Origin: Actinomycetes bacterium
GTDB lineage: Bacteria > Actinomycetota > Actinomycetes > Propionibacteriales > Nocardioidaceae
Direction of reading: 5' to 3'
Assembly: GCA_023396115.1 (NCBI GenBank)
Contig: JAEWXC010000026.1
Location: 29,616-93,615 of the forward strand
DNA length: 64,000 bases
Shown: in pieces, positions 33,040 through 41,523 of the stretch
Layout: the number at the start of each line of letters is the position of its first letter
How positions within the stretch are numbered: the stretch's first letter is position 1
Made by a program: the position numbers and the translations under genes
Notes under the pieces: model-generated
Told to the model about the DNA's origin: nothing
Database searches by the model: none
What the model saw: only the letters and a program-made list of their open reading frames with translations

Positions 33040-33893
33040 TGGACCTCCAGCCCGGCGAGTCGGGCCAGCTCGGCCTCGGGGTCGAAGTCCGCGGCCGGCC
33101 AGTCGAGGTCGAGCCCCTGCAGGGCGCGCAACAGCAGCGAGGTCACCGCCAGGTTCCGGTACCACTTGCGGTCCGCCGGGACGACGTGCCAGGGCGCGTG
33201 CGCGGTGTCGGTCCGGGTCAGCGCCACCTGGTAGGCCTCCCGGTAGGCGGCCCACCGGGCCCGCTCGTCGACGTCGCCGGGGTTGTACTTCCAGTGCTTG
33301 GCCGGGTTGGTGAGTCGCTCGCGCAGCCGTTCGCGCTGCTCGTCGGCGCTGATGTGCAGCATCACCTTCACCACCACGACGCCGTCCTCGACCAGGTCGG
33401 CCTCGAACGCGTTGATCGCGTCGTAGCGACGCTCCAGCTCCGCGGCGTCGGCCCACCCGTGCACCCGGTGGATCAGCACGTCCTCGTAGTGGGAGCGGTC
33501 GAAGACGCCCAGGTGACCGGGCTCGGGCAGGGCGTTGGCAATCCGCCAGAGGAAGTCGTGCTGCTTCTCCTCCTCGGTGGGCGCCTTGAACGCCTTGATC
33601 CGGACGCCCTGCGGGTCGACCAGGCCGACGCAGTGCCGCAGCACGCCGCCCTTGCCGGAGGTGTCCATGCCCTGCAGCACCAGCAGCACCCGGGGTGCGG
33701 TGCCCGCGCCGGAGCGCTGGGCCCAGAGCTTCTCCTGCAGCTCACCGAGCTCCTCGGCCAGGGCGGCCAGGGCCTGCTCGCCGGCGTCCTTGTCGCCGGT
33801 GAAGCCCGGCGTGGCGTCGGTCGGCAGGGCCAGCAGGTCGAGCGGTGCGGCCGGCAGGCGAAGGGCCGAGGGGTCCACCGGTGGCTGCGTCAT
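33036..33893 (-). CDS. Polyphosphate kinase 2 family protein
   Basis: The 285-residue protein has Walker A LQGMDTSGKGG (residues 73-83), the PPK2 lid region AFKAPTEEEKQHDFLWR and Walker B GVFDRSHYEDVL. PPK2 enzymes use polyphosphate to phosphorylate nucleotides; the single-domain short form suggests class I or III activity. It heads an operon with the HipA-like kinase and the DUF3037 gene. Confidence 0.9.
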   Translation of the reverse strand: MTQPPVDPSALRLPAAPLDLLALPTDATPGFTGDKDAGEQALAALAEELGELQEKLWAQRSGAGTAPRVLLVLQGMDTSGKGGVLRHCVGLVDPQGVRIKAFKAPTEEEKQHDFLWRIANALPEPGHLGVFDRSHYEDVLIHRVHGWADAAELERRYDAINAFEADLVEDGVVVVKVMLHISADEQRERLRERLTNPAKHWKYNPGDVDERARWAAYREAYQVALTRTDTAHAPWHVVPADRKWYRNLAVTSLLLRALQGLDLDWPAADFDPEAELARLAGLEVQ

Positions 33894-33944
33894 GGGCCCA
33901 TCATGGCCGACGCCGTGCTCGGGCCGGCGACCAGTGGGCTCCGG

Positions 33945-34670
33945 TCAGCGCGTCGGCGCGTGGGGGCCCAGCACCCGGTCCAGGTCGAGCGTGCAGCCCA
34001 CGACGGTCGTCGTGGTGCCGTCGGCCTCCGGTTCGTCGAACCAGGTGCCCGGGGTGAACCCGGCCTTGGCCAGGGCACGCAGGCTGGCGCCGTTGCGGTG
34101 GTCGGGTGCGGCGAAGCAGTGCTGGGCGTCGGTGAAGCGGTCCCGGACCCCCGCGGCCCACGCCCCCAGGGCCCGGGTGCCCAGCCCCCGGCCGACCCAG
34201 GCGGGCTCACCGATCGCGAAGTCGCAGCCGATGGCGTCGGGGTCCGGGGTGAGCTGGGCGTACTCGGGGTAGTCGGAGAGCCGGTACTCCTGGAGGAAGC
34301 CGACCGAGCGGCCGTTGACCTCGATCGCCCACATGGTGGTGGGGGTCGCGCCGTCGATGTCGCGGCCGTAGCGGGCTGTCACCGTCTCCAGGTCCGGGGA
34401 CCCGTCGCTGTGCCACCACTTCTCCACGTGCGGGGCGGCCCGCCACCGGGCGATGTCGCGCAGGTCGCCCCGGGTCATCGGACGCAGCCCGACCGTGCGG
34501 GTGAAGTCGATGAGGAAGACCTTCACCTCACCGGACAGGTCCAGGGGCACCGGGTCGCCGCCGAGGCCGACCCCGAGCCGGTGCGCCGCACCGGCCCAGG
34601 ACTCCCCCGGCTCGACCGGTCCCCGGCGCATGGCGCCGCCTGAGCGGACCTCGACCACGGTGGCGGACAT
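33945..34670 (-). CDS. GNAT family N-acetyltransferase, AAC(6')-like
   Basis: The 241-residue protein has an unconserved 45-residue N-terminus, then VGLRPMTRGDLRDIARWRAAPHVEKWW, DPDAIGCDFAIGEPAWVGRGLGTRAL (acetyl-CoA pyrophosphate loop) and HCFAAPDHRNGASLRALAKAGF. This is the PF13523-type pattern that includes aminoglycoside 6'-N-acetyltransferases and siderophore acyltransferases. Real resistance activity is not shown. Start at ATG 34670 is probable. Confidence 0.8.
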   Translation of the reverse strand: MSATVVEVRSGGAMRRGPVEPGESWAGAAHRLGVGLGGDPVPLDLSGEVKVFLIDFTRTVGLRPMTRGDLRDIARWRAAPHVEKWWHSDGSPDLETVTARYGRDIDGATPTTMWAIEVNGRSVGFLQEYRLSDYPEYAQLTPDPDAIGCDFAIGEPAWVGRGLGTRALGAWAAGVRDRFTDAQHCFAAPDHRNGASLRALAKAGFTPGTWFDEPEADGTTTTVVGCTLDLDRVLGPHAPTR

Positions 34671-34734
34671 GGCGCACAACCTAGCGGGGGTGGGCGGGGG
34701 CATCAACGCATCTCCACCCGTCCCGCCCGGTGGC

Positions 34735-35508
34735 TCAGTCCGCGAACTCCTCCGGGTCCTCGACCCCGGCCGCGTCGAGCTCGTCCTTGACCACCGACCA
34801 GCACAACCCCGAGGAGTAGCCCTTGCGGGCCAGCATGCCGACCAGGCGCCGGGTGGCGGTGGCCCGGTCGACGCGGCTCAACGAACGCAGCTTCTTGCGC
34901 ACCAACGCGGTCGCGGCCTCCCGCTGCGAGTCCTCGTCGACCTGCTCGAGGGCCTCGCGGGCCACCTCGTCCTCCACGCCCTTGCGGCGCAGCTCCATGG
35001 CGATCGCCCGCGGTGCGAGTCCCTTGGCCCGGTGCCGGCCCTCCACCCAGGCCCGGGCGAAGGCGGCGTCGTCGACCAGGCCCACCTCGGTGAACCGGTC
35101 CAGCAACTGCTCGGAGATCTCGGCCGGCACCTCCTTGGCGTCCAGCTTGGCGCGGAGCTCGGCCCGGCTGCGGGCCCGCCCGGTGAGCTGGTCCAGCAGG
35201 ATGGTCCGGGCCACCGACTCCGGGTCGGCGGCCGGGCCGGTGTCCAGGTCGGCGGGGACCTCGTCCCCGGTGCGGCGGGTCCGGGTGCGGCCACGTCGGG
35301 TCCTGCCCGGCGGCGCGGTGTCGCCGGTGTCGTCGTCGCGGGTCTGCCGGGTGCTGCGACGTCGCCGGGCCGCGGGCTGGGTCGACTCCCCGGAACGGGC
35401 AGAGCCCGGGTCGTCGTGACCCGGGCTCGTGCCGTGCGTCCATGCCTCGACCCCGGCGGCCACGTCCCCCAGCCACGCGGGCGGTTCGGTGGGCCAGCTG
35501 TCCAGCAC
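34735..35508 (-). CDS. recX: Regulatory protein RecX
   Basis: RecX binds RecA filaments and limits recombinase activity. The C-terminal 160 residues show RecX helical repeats (LLDQLTGRARSRAELRAKL, GLVDDAAFARAWVEGRH, GLAPRAIAMELRRKGVE, RLVGMLARKGYSSGL). About 80 disordered, charged residues precede them. The start is uncertain: GTG 35508 (257 residues) lies at the foot of the recA-recX hairpin, and GTG 35580 would overlap recA by 17 bases. It follows recA on the same strand. Confidence 0.88.
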   Translation of the reverse strand: MLDSWPTEPPAWLGDVAAGVEAWTHGTSPGHDDPGSARSGESTQPAARRRRSTRQTRDDDTGDTAPPGRTRRGRTRTRRTGDEVPADLDTGPAADPESVARTILLDQLTGRARSRAELRAKLDAKEVPAEISEQLLDRFTEVGLVDDAAFARAWVEGRHRAKGLAPRAIAMELRRKGVEDEVAREALEQVDEDSQREAATALVRKKLRSLSRVDRATATRRLVGMLARKGYSSGLCWSVVKDELDAAGVEDPEEFAD

Positions 35509-35545
35509 CCCGTCCGAACGGTCCTCGAACCGTTCGGACGGGGTG
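35506..35545 (-). terminator. Strong hairpin between recA and recX
   Basis: A perfect 16-base-pair stem (35506-35521 with 35530-35545) has an eight-base loop and starts 18 bases after the recA stop. No U-tract follows. In other bacteria a leaky recA terminator keeps recX low, and this hairpin is well placed to do the same. Confidence 0.75.
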
Positions 35546-35563
35546 GCGGGGCGCCGCGAGGAC

Positions 35564-36607
35564 TCAGAAATCGTTGACACCGATCGGCTCGTCGGACAGG
35601 TCGTCCTCCAGGCTCGGGGTGACACCCAGCTTCTCGAGGATCTTCTTCTCCAGCTCGTTGGCCAGGTCGGGGTTGTCCCGCAGGAAGTTGCGGGCGTTCT
35701 CCTTGCCCTGGCCGAGCTGGTCGCCCTCGTACGTGTACCAGGCACCGGCCTTGCGGACCAGGCCCGCCTCGACGCCGACGTCGATCAGGCCACCCTCGCG
35801 GGAGATCCCCTTGCCGTACATGATGTCGAACTCGGCCTGCTTGAACGGCGGCGCGACCTTGTTCTTGACGACCTTGACCCGGGTCCGGTTGCCGACCATG
35901 TCGGTGCCGTCCTTGAGGGTCTCGATGCGGCGCACGTCCAGACGCACCGAGGAGTAGAACTTCAGCGCCCGACCACCGGTCGTGGTCTCCGGCGAGCCGA
36001 ACATGACGCCGATCTTCTCGCGCAGCTGGTTGATGAAGATGGCGGTGGTGCCGGAGTTGTTCAGGGCACCGGTCATCTTCCGCAGCGCCTGGCTCATCAG
36101 TCGGGCCTGGAGGCCGACGTGGCTGTCGCCCATCTCGCCCTCGATCTCGGCGCGGGGCACCAGGGCGGCCACCGAGTCGATGACGATCAGGTCCAGGGCG
36201 CCGGAGCGGATCAGCATGTCCGCGATCTCCAGGGCCTGCTCACCGGAGTCGGGCTGGGAGACCAGCAGGGCGTCGGTGTCGACACCCAGCGACTTGGCGT
36301 ACTCGGGGTCCAGGGCGTGCTCGGCGTCGACGAACGCGACGATGCCGCCACGGGCCTGGGCGTTGGCCACCGCGTGCAGCGCGACGGTCGTCTTACCGGA
36401 GGACTCGGGGCCGTAGATCTCCACGACGCGGCCACGCGGGAGGCCTCCGATGCCCAGCGCCACGTCCAGCGCGATGGACCCGGTCGGGATGATCTCGAGC
36501 GGCGCCCGGGTCTCCTCGCCCAGGCGCATGACCGAGCCCTTGCCGAACTGCTTCTCGATGTTCGCCAGAGCAACGTCCAGCGCCTTGTCGCGATCTCCAC
36601 CAGCCAT
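35564..36607 (-). CDS. recA: Recombinase A
   Basis: The 347-residue protein is full length with no intein: MAGGDRDKALDVALANIEKQ, Walker A EIYGPESSGKTT, Walker B LIVIDSVAAL, loop L1/L2 regions (GEMGDSHVGLQARLM, FINQLREKIGVMFGSPETT) and an acidic tail. It drives strand exchange and LexA self-cleavage. ATG 36607 follows GGAAG; the frame upstream is not RecA. A LexA box lies 136 bases upstream. Confidence 0.98.
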   Translation of the reverse strand: MAGGDRDKALDVALANIEKQFGKGSVMRLGEETRAPLEIIPTGSIALDVALGIGGLPRGRVVEIYGPESSGKTTVALHAVANAQARGGIVAFVDAEHALDPEYAKSLGVDTDALLVSQPDSGEQALEIADMLIRSGALDLIVIDSVAALVPRAEIEGEMGDSHVGLQARLMSQALRKMTGALNNSGTTAIFINQLREKIGVMFGSPETTTGGRALKFYSSVRLDVRRIETLKDGTDMVGNRTRVKVVKNKVAPPFKQAEFDIMYGKGISREGGLIDVGVEAGLVRKAGAWYTYEGDQLGQGKENARNFLRDNPDLANELEKKILEKLGVTPSLEDDLSDEPIGVNDF

Positions 36608-36742
36608 GGGTGCTTCCTTCTTCCGTCGTCGTGAGCCAGACACATCTGCGACGTTAGGACGACCCACCGACACAGCCTGATCAGCCGGTCGCAGTCTGTG
36701 GACGCTGTCGCCCCTCGTCATGCCTGTGGACAGAAGGTATAC

Positions 36743-36756
36743 CGAACAGGTGTTCG
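36743..36756. promoter_or_regulatory. LexA (SOS) box upstream of recA
   Basis: CGAACAGGTGTTCG matches CGAAC-N4-GTTCG exactly. It lies between recA and the upstream MFS gene, 136 bases before the recA start. Confidence 0.88.
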
Positions 36757-36792
36757 ATCACGACACCCGGGTGGGCGTGTCGCGGGACGGGG

Positions 36793-38076
36793 TCAGCCGG
36801 GGACGCGAGAGGAGCGTGCGACGACCACCCCGGCCGCCAGCACACCGCAGGTGAGCACCGCCGCCATCGCCGCGAGCGCCGGGTAGCCGGAGTGGTCGAC
36901 CACCAGCCCGGCCAGGGCGCCGCCCGCGGCCGCGCACAGCCACATCGCCACGTCGGCGGCTCCCTGCACCTGGGTGCGCACGTGCGCGGGGGCCAGGTCG
37001 GCGACCATGGTGGCCGCCGAGACGGTGGCGAACGACCAGCCCAGGCCGAGCAGGAAGAGGCCGGTGCTGATCAGCCAGCTGCTGCCCTGGGGCGACTGGG
37101 CGCACAGCAGCAGCGAGACGAGCAGGACGCCGGCCCCGGCGATCAGCACCGGCGCCCGTCCGAACCGGTCCACCGCCATCCCGACCAGCGGGGAGAAGGC
37201 GAACATGCCGAGCACGTGGCCGGAGATCACCAGACCGATGACCTCCAGGCCCGCTCCCCCGTGCTCCATGTGCAGCGGGGTCATGATCATGACGCTCACC
37301 ATCACCGCGTGCGCGCTGGCCAGGGCGACCACCGCGGCCGCCAGCGCCGGCCGGGAGGCGATCGCCGCGAGGGTCTCGCCCAGGCTCGCCGAGGTGGTCG
37401 GGGTCCCGACGGTGGCGGCGTGGCGCTGCTGGGCCAGCAGCAGCGGGTCCGGTCGCAGCAGGGTCCACACCACGACGGCGGCGATGACCATGGCCAGCGC
37501 CCCGACCAGGAAGGTGCCCGTCAGGGTGGGCAGGCCCAGGGCGTCGGCCAGGTGACCCGACGGACCGGTGAGGTTGGGCCCGGCGACGGCACCGATGGTG
37601 GTGGCCCACACGACCAGGGACAGGGCCCGGGCCCGGTGCTCGGGCACGGCCAGGTCGGTCGCGGCGTAGCGGGCGGCACTGTTCGCGGCGGTCATCGCCC
37701 CGAGCAGGGCCGAGGCGACCAGCAGCAGCGGCATGGACCCCCACACGCCGGCCAGCACCGAGCCCAGTGCCCCGGCGGCGCCCACCAGCATCCCGGTGAC
37801 CTGACCGATGCGGCGGCCCCGGCTGGCCATCAGCCGGGCCAGCAGGTAGGCCGCGGCGGCCGACCCGAGGACCTGGGCGGTCTGGGCGAAGCCGGCCTGG
37901 GTGTCGGACCCGGAGATCTCGCGGGCCAGCAGCGAGCTGGTCGCGACCCCGATGGTGACCCCGACGGCGCCGATGGCCTGGGCGCCCACCAGCACCCGCA
38001 CGGTGCGGGCCTGGACGGCGGCGACCTTCTCGTCGCTCAGGTCGGTCGGGTCGGCGGGGCTCAGGGCGTGGGACAC
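36793..38076 (-). CDS. MFS transporter
   Basis: The 427-residue protein has about twelve hydrophobic helices. The motif-A-like loop LLARLMASRGRRIGQ follows helix 2, and GMAVDRFGRAPVL marks the equivalent loop in the second half. It resembles drug or metabolite exporters; the substrate is unknown. The GTG at 38076 is supported by the start of polar N-terminal residues before helix 1. It is transcribed toward recA with a separate promoter region between. Confidence 0.85.
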   Translation of the reverse strand: MSHALSPADPTDLSDEKVAAVQARTVRVLVGAQAIGAVGVTIGVATSSLLAREISGSDTQAGFAQTAQVLGSAAAAYLLARLMASRGRRIGQVTGMLVGAAGALGSVLAGVWGSMPLLLVASALLGAMTAANSAARYAATDLAVPEHRARALSLVVWATTIGAVAGPNLTGPSGHLADALGLPTLTGTFLVGALAMVIAAVVVWTLLRPDPLLLAQQRHAATVGTPTTSASLGETLAAIASRPALAAAVVALASAHAVMVSVMIMTPLHMEHGGAGLEVIGLVISGHVLGMFAFSPLVGMAVDRFGRAPVLIAGAGVLLVSLLLCAQSPQGSSWLISTGLFLLGLGWSFATVSAATMVADLAPAHVRTQVQGAADVAMWLCAAAGGALAGLVVDHSGYPALAAMAAVLTCGVLAAGVVVARSSRVPG

Positions 38077-38132
38077 GCGAGCATCGTCCTCCGCCGCGGG
38101 CCGTTCCCCAAAAGCGTGTTCCGGACCGGGGC

Positions 38133-38327
38133 TCAGCGTTCCCGGTCGGGAAGTTCCAGGGCACGCCACGTGGCGGCCCAGACCTCCTTGGGCGGGACCC
38201 CGGCAGCCAGCGCCTCCTCGGCGGTGCGGCCACCCAGGTCGCCCATCACGAACAGTCCGGCCCAGGACCGTGACCACTCCCGGCCCAGCGCGTCGTCGAG
38301 GCGGGCCCAGTACTCGGTGTGCCGCAC
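38133..38327 (-). CDS. DUF3046 family protein
   Basis: The 64-residue protein reads RHTEYWARLDDALG...SWAGLFVMGDLGGRTAEEAL, then PPKEVW, which is the DUF3046 pattern. It is conserved near recA-recX in actinobacteria; the function is unknown. AGGAGG precedes the GTG start, which is the strongest Shine-Dalgarno in this region. Confidence 0.9.
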   Translation of the reverse strand: MRHTEYWARLDDALGREWSRSWAGLFVMGDLGGRTAEEALAAGVPPKEVWAATWRALELPDRER

Positions 38328-38506
38328 GGGTCCTCCTGCTGGTCGGGTGCTGAGCCGGTCGGGGTGCTGCTCGGTCCGGGACAGTCCACCACGACCCACC
38401 GACCACCACCTCACGCGGCCGGCGTTCGGGTGAGCGGGACCCCGAGCGCTGCCGCGGCACCGACACGTGCCAACCTGACGCCAGTTCACCCCCAGGAAGG
38501 GACGCC

Positions 38507-39292
38507 ATGGAAGAGACCGCCTCGTTCCCCCTCCCCCACGTCTCCCACGACCTCACCGGCCAGGTCGCCCTGGTCACCGGCGCCTCGGCCGGACTGGGCC
38601 GACGCTTCGCCCTGGTCCTGGCTGCTGCCGGAGCCCGCGTCGGCGTCTGTGCCCGACGGGTCGAGCGGTTGACCGACCTGGTCGCCGAGATCGAGGCGCT
38701 CGGTGGGCAGGCCGTCGCGGTGGAGCTGGACGTCGCCGACGCGGACGCGATCCGGGCCGCGGTCCAGACGGTCGAGGACACGTTCGGCCTGGTCACGATC
38801 CTGGTCAACAACGCCGGCATCCCCGACGCCAGGCGGGCCCACCGGATGGACGTCGAGCTGGTCGACACCGTGCTGGCCACCAACCTGCGCGGCCCGTGGC
38901 TGCTGGCCACCGAGGTCGCCGGGCGGCTGATCGCCGCGGAGCGTCCCGGTCGGATCGTCAACCTGTCCTCGATGGGCGCCTTCCACACCGCCTCCGCCGG
39001 GAGTTCCCTCTACTCGGTGACCAAGGCCGCGATCAACCGGATGACCGAGGTGCTGGCCGTCGAGTGGGCTGCCGCGCGGATCAACGTCAACGCGATCGCG
39101 CCGGGCTCCTTCCGCTCGGAGATGACCGAGGGTCTGGTCGAGCGGGTGGGCGACTACTCCGCGACCTTCCCCCGCGCCCGGTGGGGCGAGCCCGCCCACC
39201 TGGACAGCACCCTGCTGCACCTGGTCGGCCCCGCCTCGGAGTGCGTCACCGGCACCGTGGTCAAGGTCGACGACGGCCAACTGCCCCGCTGA
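38507..39292 (+). CDS. SDR family oxidoreductase
   Basis: The 261-residue protein has the NAD(P) motif TGASAGLGRR near residues 24-33, NNAGIP at about 103-108, the catalytic Ser in VNLSSMGAF and Y-x-x-x-K in YSVTKAA, so all catalytic residues are present. Together with the enoyl-CoA hydratase 26 bases downstream, a beta-oxidation or acyl-CoA degradation role is likely. Confidence 0.88.
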   Translation: MEETASFPLPHVSHDLTGQVALVTGASAGLGRRFALVLAAAGARVGVCARRVERLTDLVAEIEALGGQAVAVELDVADADAIRAAVQTVEDTFGLVTILVNNAGIPDARRAHRMDVELVDTVLATNLRGPWLLATEVAGRLIAAERPGRIVNLSSMGAFHTASAGSSLYSVTKAAINRMTEVLAVEWAAARINVNAIAPGSFRSEMTEGLVERVGDYSATFPRARWGEPAHLDSTLLHLVGPASECVTGTVVKVDDGQLPR

Positions 39293-39318
39293 ACCACCCC
39301 ACCCGAGAGGAACCCGAC

Positions 39319-40131
39319 ATGGCACGCGTCCTGCTGGAGGAGGCCGAGCCCGGCCACCTGGTCCTCACCCTCGACGACCCCGACCGGCTCAACCCGCTGT
39401 CCATGCCGCTGGTCACCGACCTGCACGCCGCGCTGGACGAGGCGGCCGGGTCCCGGTCGGTGCGCACGGTGGTGCTGACCGGTGCGGGGCGCGGGTTCAG
39501 CAGCGGCGCGAACATGGCGCCCACCCCCGAGGAGGCGGACGTCGTCCCGGCCGAGGGCCAGAACCCGGTCTCGCACATCCTCGGCGTGCAGGAGCGGATC
39601 GCCTCGCTGCACGAACGGATCAACCGGCTCCCGGTTCCGGTGATCGCGGCCGTCAACGGTGTCGCCGTGGGCGGCGGCTTCTCCCTGGCCCTGGCCTGCG
39701 ACCTGCGCTTCGCCGCCGCCAGCGCCCGGTTCGGCGCGGTCTTCATCAAGGTTGGTGTCTCGGCCGCCGACATGGGGACCAGCTACTTCCTGCCCCGCAT
39801 CGTGGGGGTCACCCGGGCGGCGGAACTGATGCTGACCGGCCGGATCTTCGACGCCGCCCAGGCCCGGGAGTACGGACTGGTCCTGGACGTGGTCGAGGAC
39901 GGCACCGTGGTGGACCGGGCCCTGGAGACGGCGCGGCTGATCGGCGAGAACCCGCCGGTCGGGGTCTGGATGACCAAGGAGACGCTGTGGAACAACGCCC
40001 ACGCGGGCTCGTTGCGCCAGGCCCTCGACGTGGAGAACCGCACCCAGGCGATGTGTCTGGGCAGCGGGGAGATGGAGCGGTTCCGCGAGGGGTTCACCAC
40101 CCGCACGCCGGTGCCGTGGTTGGACCGCTGA
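39319..40131 (+). CDS. Enoyl-CoA hydratase/isomerase family protein
   Basis: The 270-residue crotonase-fold protein has the oxyanion-hole segments GRGFSSGANM near residues 55-64 and AVNGVAVGGGFSLALACDLRFA near 111-132. The first typical glutamate is replaced in VGVSAADMGTSYFLPR (Ala-Asp), a pattern seen in isomerases and hydratases of other substrate classes. It is probably co-transcribed with the SDR gene. Confidence 0.87.
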   Translation: MARVLLEEAEPGHLVLTLDDPDRLNPLSMPLVTDLHAALDEAAGSRSVRTVVLTGAGRGFSSGANMAPTPEEADVVPAEGQNPVSHILGVQERIASLHERINRLPVPVIAAVNGVAVGGGFSLALACDLRFAAASARFGAVFIKVGVSAADMGTSYFLPRIVGVTRAAELMLTGRIFDAAQAREYGLVLDVVEDGTVVDRALETARLIGENPPVGVWMTKETLWNNAHAGSLRQALDVENRTQAMCLGSGEMERFREGFTTRTPVPWLDR

Positions 40132-40149
40132 CCCTCAGGCAGTGCTCGG

Positions 40150-40698
40150 TCAGGACGACTGCGGCCCGTCGTCACCGGCCCACCCGATGTCGTGGGCGTG
40201 GTGGACGACGTCGTGCAGGTGGTAGCGGCCCAGGGTCTCCAGCGTGAACACCGAGCCGTTGGAACGCCGAGCGGTGCGCTGCAGTTCCTCGGGTCGCACC
40301 GTCCGGTAGGCCTCGGCCACGTCCGCCGCTGCCGAGGCGAGTTCACCGGCGACCGTGTCCGGGTCCTGCTCGGCGTAGCGTTCCTGCACCGCGGTGGCGT
40401 CCTGGTCCCAGTTGGCGAAGGTGGGGTCGGAGTGGTCCCGCACGAGTGCCAACCGTTCGGCGAAGATCCGGTGCACGTCACGGACGTGGCAGGCGTACTC
40501 CAGCACCGACCACACCCCCGGCGCCGGCCGCTGCCGCACCCCGGCGGAGGCGAGCGCGGCCAACCAGCGTGGTGTGGAGTCCTCGAGGAGTCCGGGCAGG
40601 TCGGCGACCGTCAACCGGCGGGCGTCGAGAGCGCAGTCGGGGCAGGACCGGTCCAAGACCCAGGTCCAGTCCTTGTCGTCGGGCACGATCGCGTCCAC
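40150..40698 (-). CDS. DinB-like/maleylpyruvate isomerase-like metal-binding protein
   Basis: The 182-residue protein looks like a four-helix DinB bundle with the metal histidines in ACHVRDVHR and YHLHDVVHHAHD. Actinobacterial members use mycothiol or bind Zn/Ni; some act as thiol transferases. An N-terminal CPDCALD adds a possible zinc pair. The substrate is unknown. Confidence 0.75.
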   Translation of the reverse strand: MDAIVPDDKDWTWVLDRSCPDCALDARRLTVADLPGLLEDSTPRWLAALASAGVRQRPAPGVWSVLEYACHVRDVHRIFAERLALVRDHSDPTFANWDQDATAVQERYAEQDPDTVAGELASAAADVAEAYRTVRPEELQRTARRSNGSVFTLETLGRYHLHDVVHHAHDIGWAGDDGPQSS

Positions 40699-40716
40699 GG
40701 GTCCTCCGGCCAGGTC

Positions 40717-41523
40717 TCAGGTCAGCAGCAGCTTGTCGAGGCGGCGGCGCACGACGGCCAGCCCGATCAGCCCCATCACCACCAGGTAGACGACGCTGAC
40801 CGCCGACTCCCAGGTGATCAGGCCGGTGGTGAGCTCGCGACACAGCACCACGCCTCGGTACAGCGGGGTGGCGTGCACGATCCACTGCACCCACGGCTCG
40901 AGGGTGGTGATCGGGAAGAACGTGGCCGAGAACAGGAACATCGGCAGCTGGGCCAGGGTGATCTTGTCGAAGTCCTGGAAGGAGCGCATCCACGTGGTCA
41001 GTGCCATGCAGACGGCCGAGAACGCGAACGCGATCAGCACCGCCGCCGGCAGCGCCAGCAGCGCCCACCACGACGAGACCAGCCCCATCGCGGCCATCAC
41101 CAGCAGGAACGCCGCGGAGTAGATCGAGCCGCGCATCAGCCCCCAGGCGATCTCGCCGCGGGCGATGTCGGCGGTGGTCATCGGGGTGGCCAGGATCTGG
41201 TCGTACAGCTTGTCGTACTTGAGCTTGAAGAAGACGTTGAAGGTGGAGTCCATCAACGCCCCGTTGAACGCCGAGGCGGCCAGCATGCCCGGGGCGACGA
41301 ACTCGGCGTACGGGATCGGTTCGCCGTGGAAGGTGAACGACTCCACCAACTTGCCGACACCGATGCCGATCGAGAACAGGTAGAACACCGGCTCCAGGAA
41401 GCCGGTGAGGAAGAGCTTCCAGGCGGCCTTGTAGGTGATGTAGTTGCGCAGCACCAGCAGGCCGGTGGCCTGCGCGGGTGTGGGCGGGGTGACGACGACC
41501 CCCTCGGAGGCGATCAGGGACAT
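40717..41523 (-). CDS. ABC-2 type exporter permease (second permease)
   Basis: The 268-residue protein has six hydrophobic helices and the ABC-2 pattern LEPVFYLFSIGIGVG, YAEFVAPGMLAASAFNGALM and FLFSATFFPITTLEPWVQWI. It is the last gene of a three-gene exporter operon, and its ATG overlaps the stop of the first permease (TGATG). Confidence 0.87.
   Translation of the reverse strand: MSLIASEGVVVTPPTPAQATGLLVLRNYITYKAAWKLFLTGFLEPVFYLFSIGIGVGKLVESFTFHGEPIPYAEFVAPGMLAASAFNGALMDSTFNVFFKLKYDKLYDQILATPMTTADIARGEIAWGLMRGSIYSAAFLLVMAAMGLVSSWWALLALPAAVLIAFAFSAVCMALTTWMRSFQDFDKITLAQLPMFLFSATFFPITTLEPWVQWIVHATPLYRGVVLCRELTTGLITWESAVSVVYLVVMGLIGLAVVRRRLDKLLLT

Noticed and set aside
35510..35541. The CGAAC and GTTCG elements in the recA-recX hairpin as another LexA box
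   Set aside because: The spacing between CGAAC and GTTCG is one base or many bases, not four, and the position is inside the operon.
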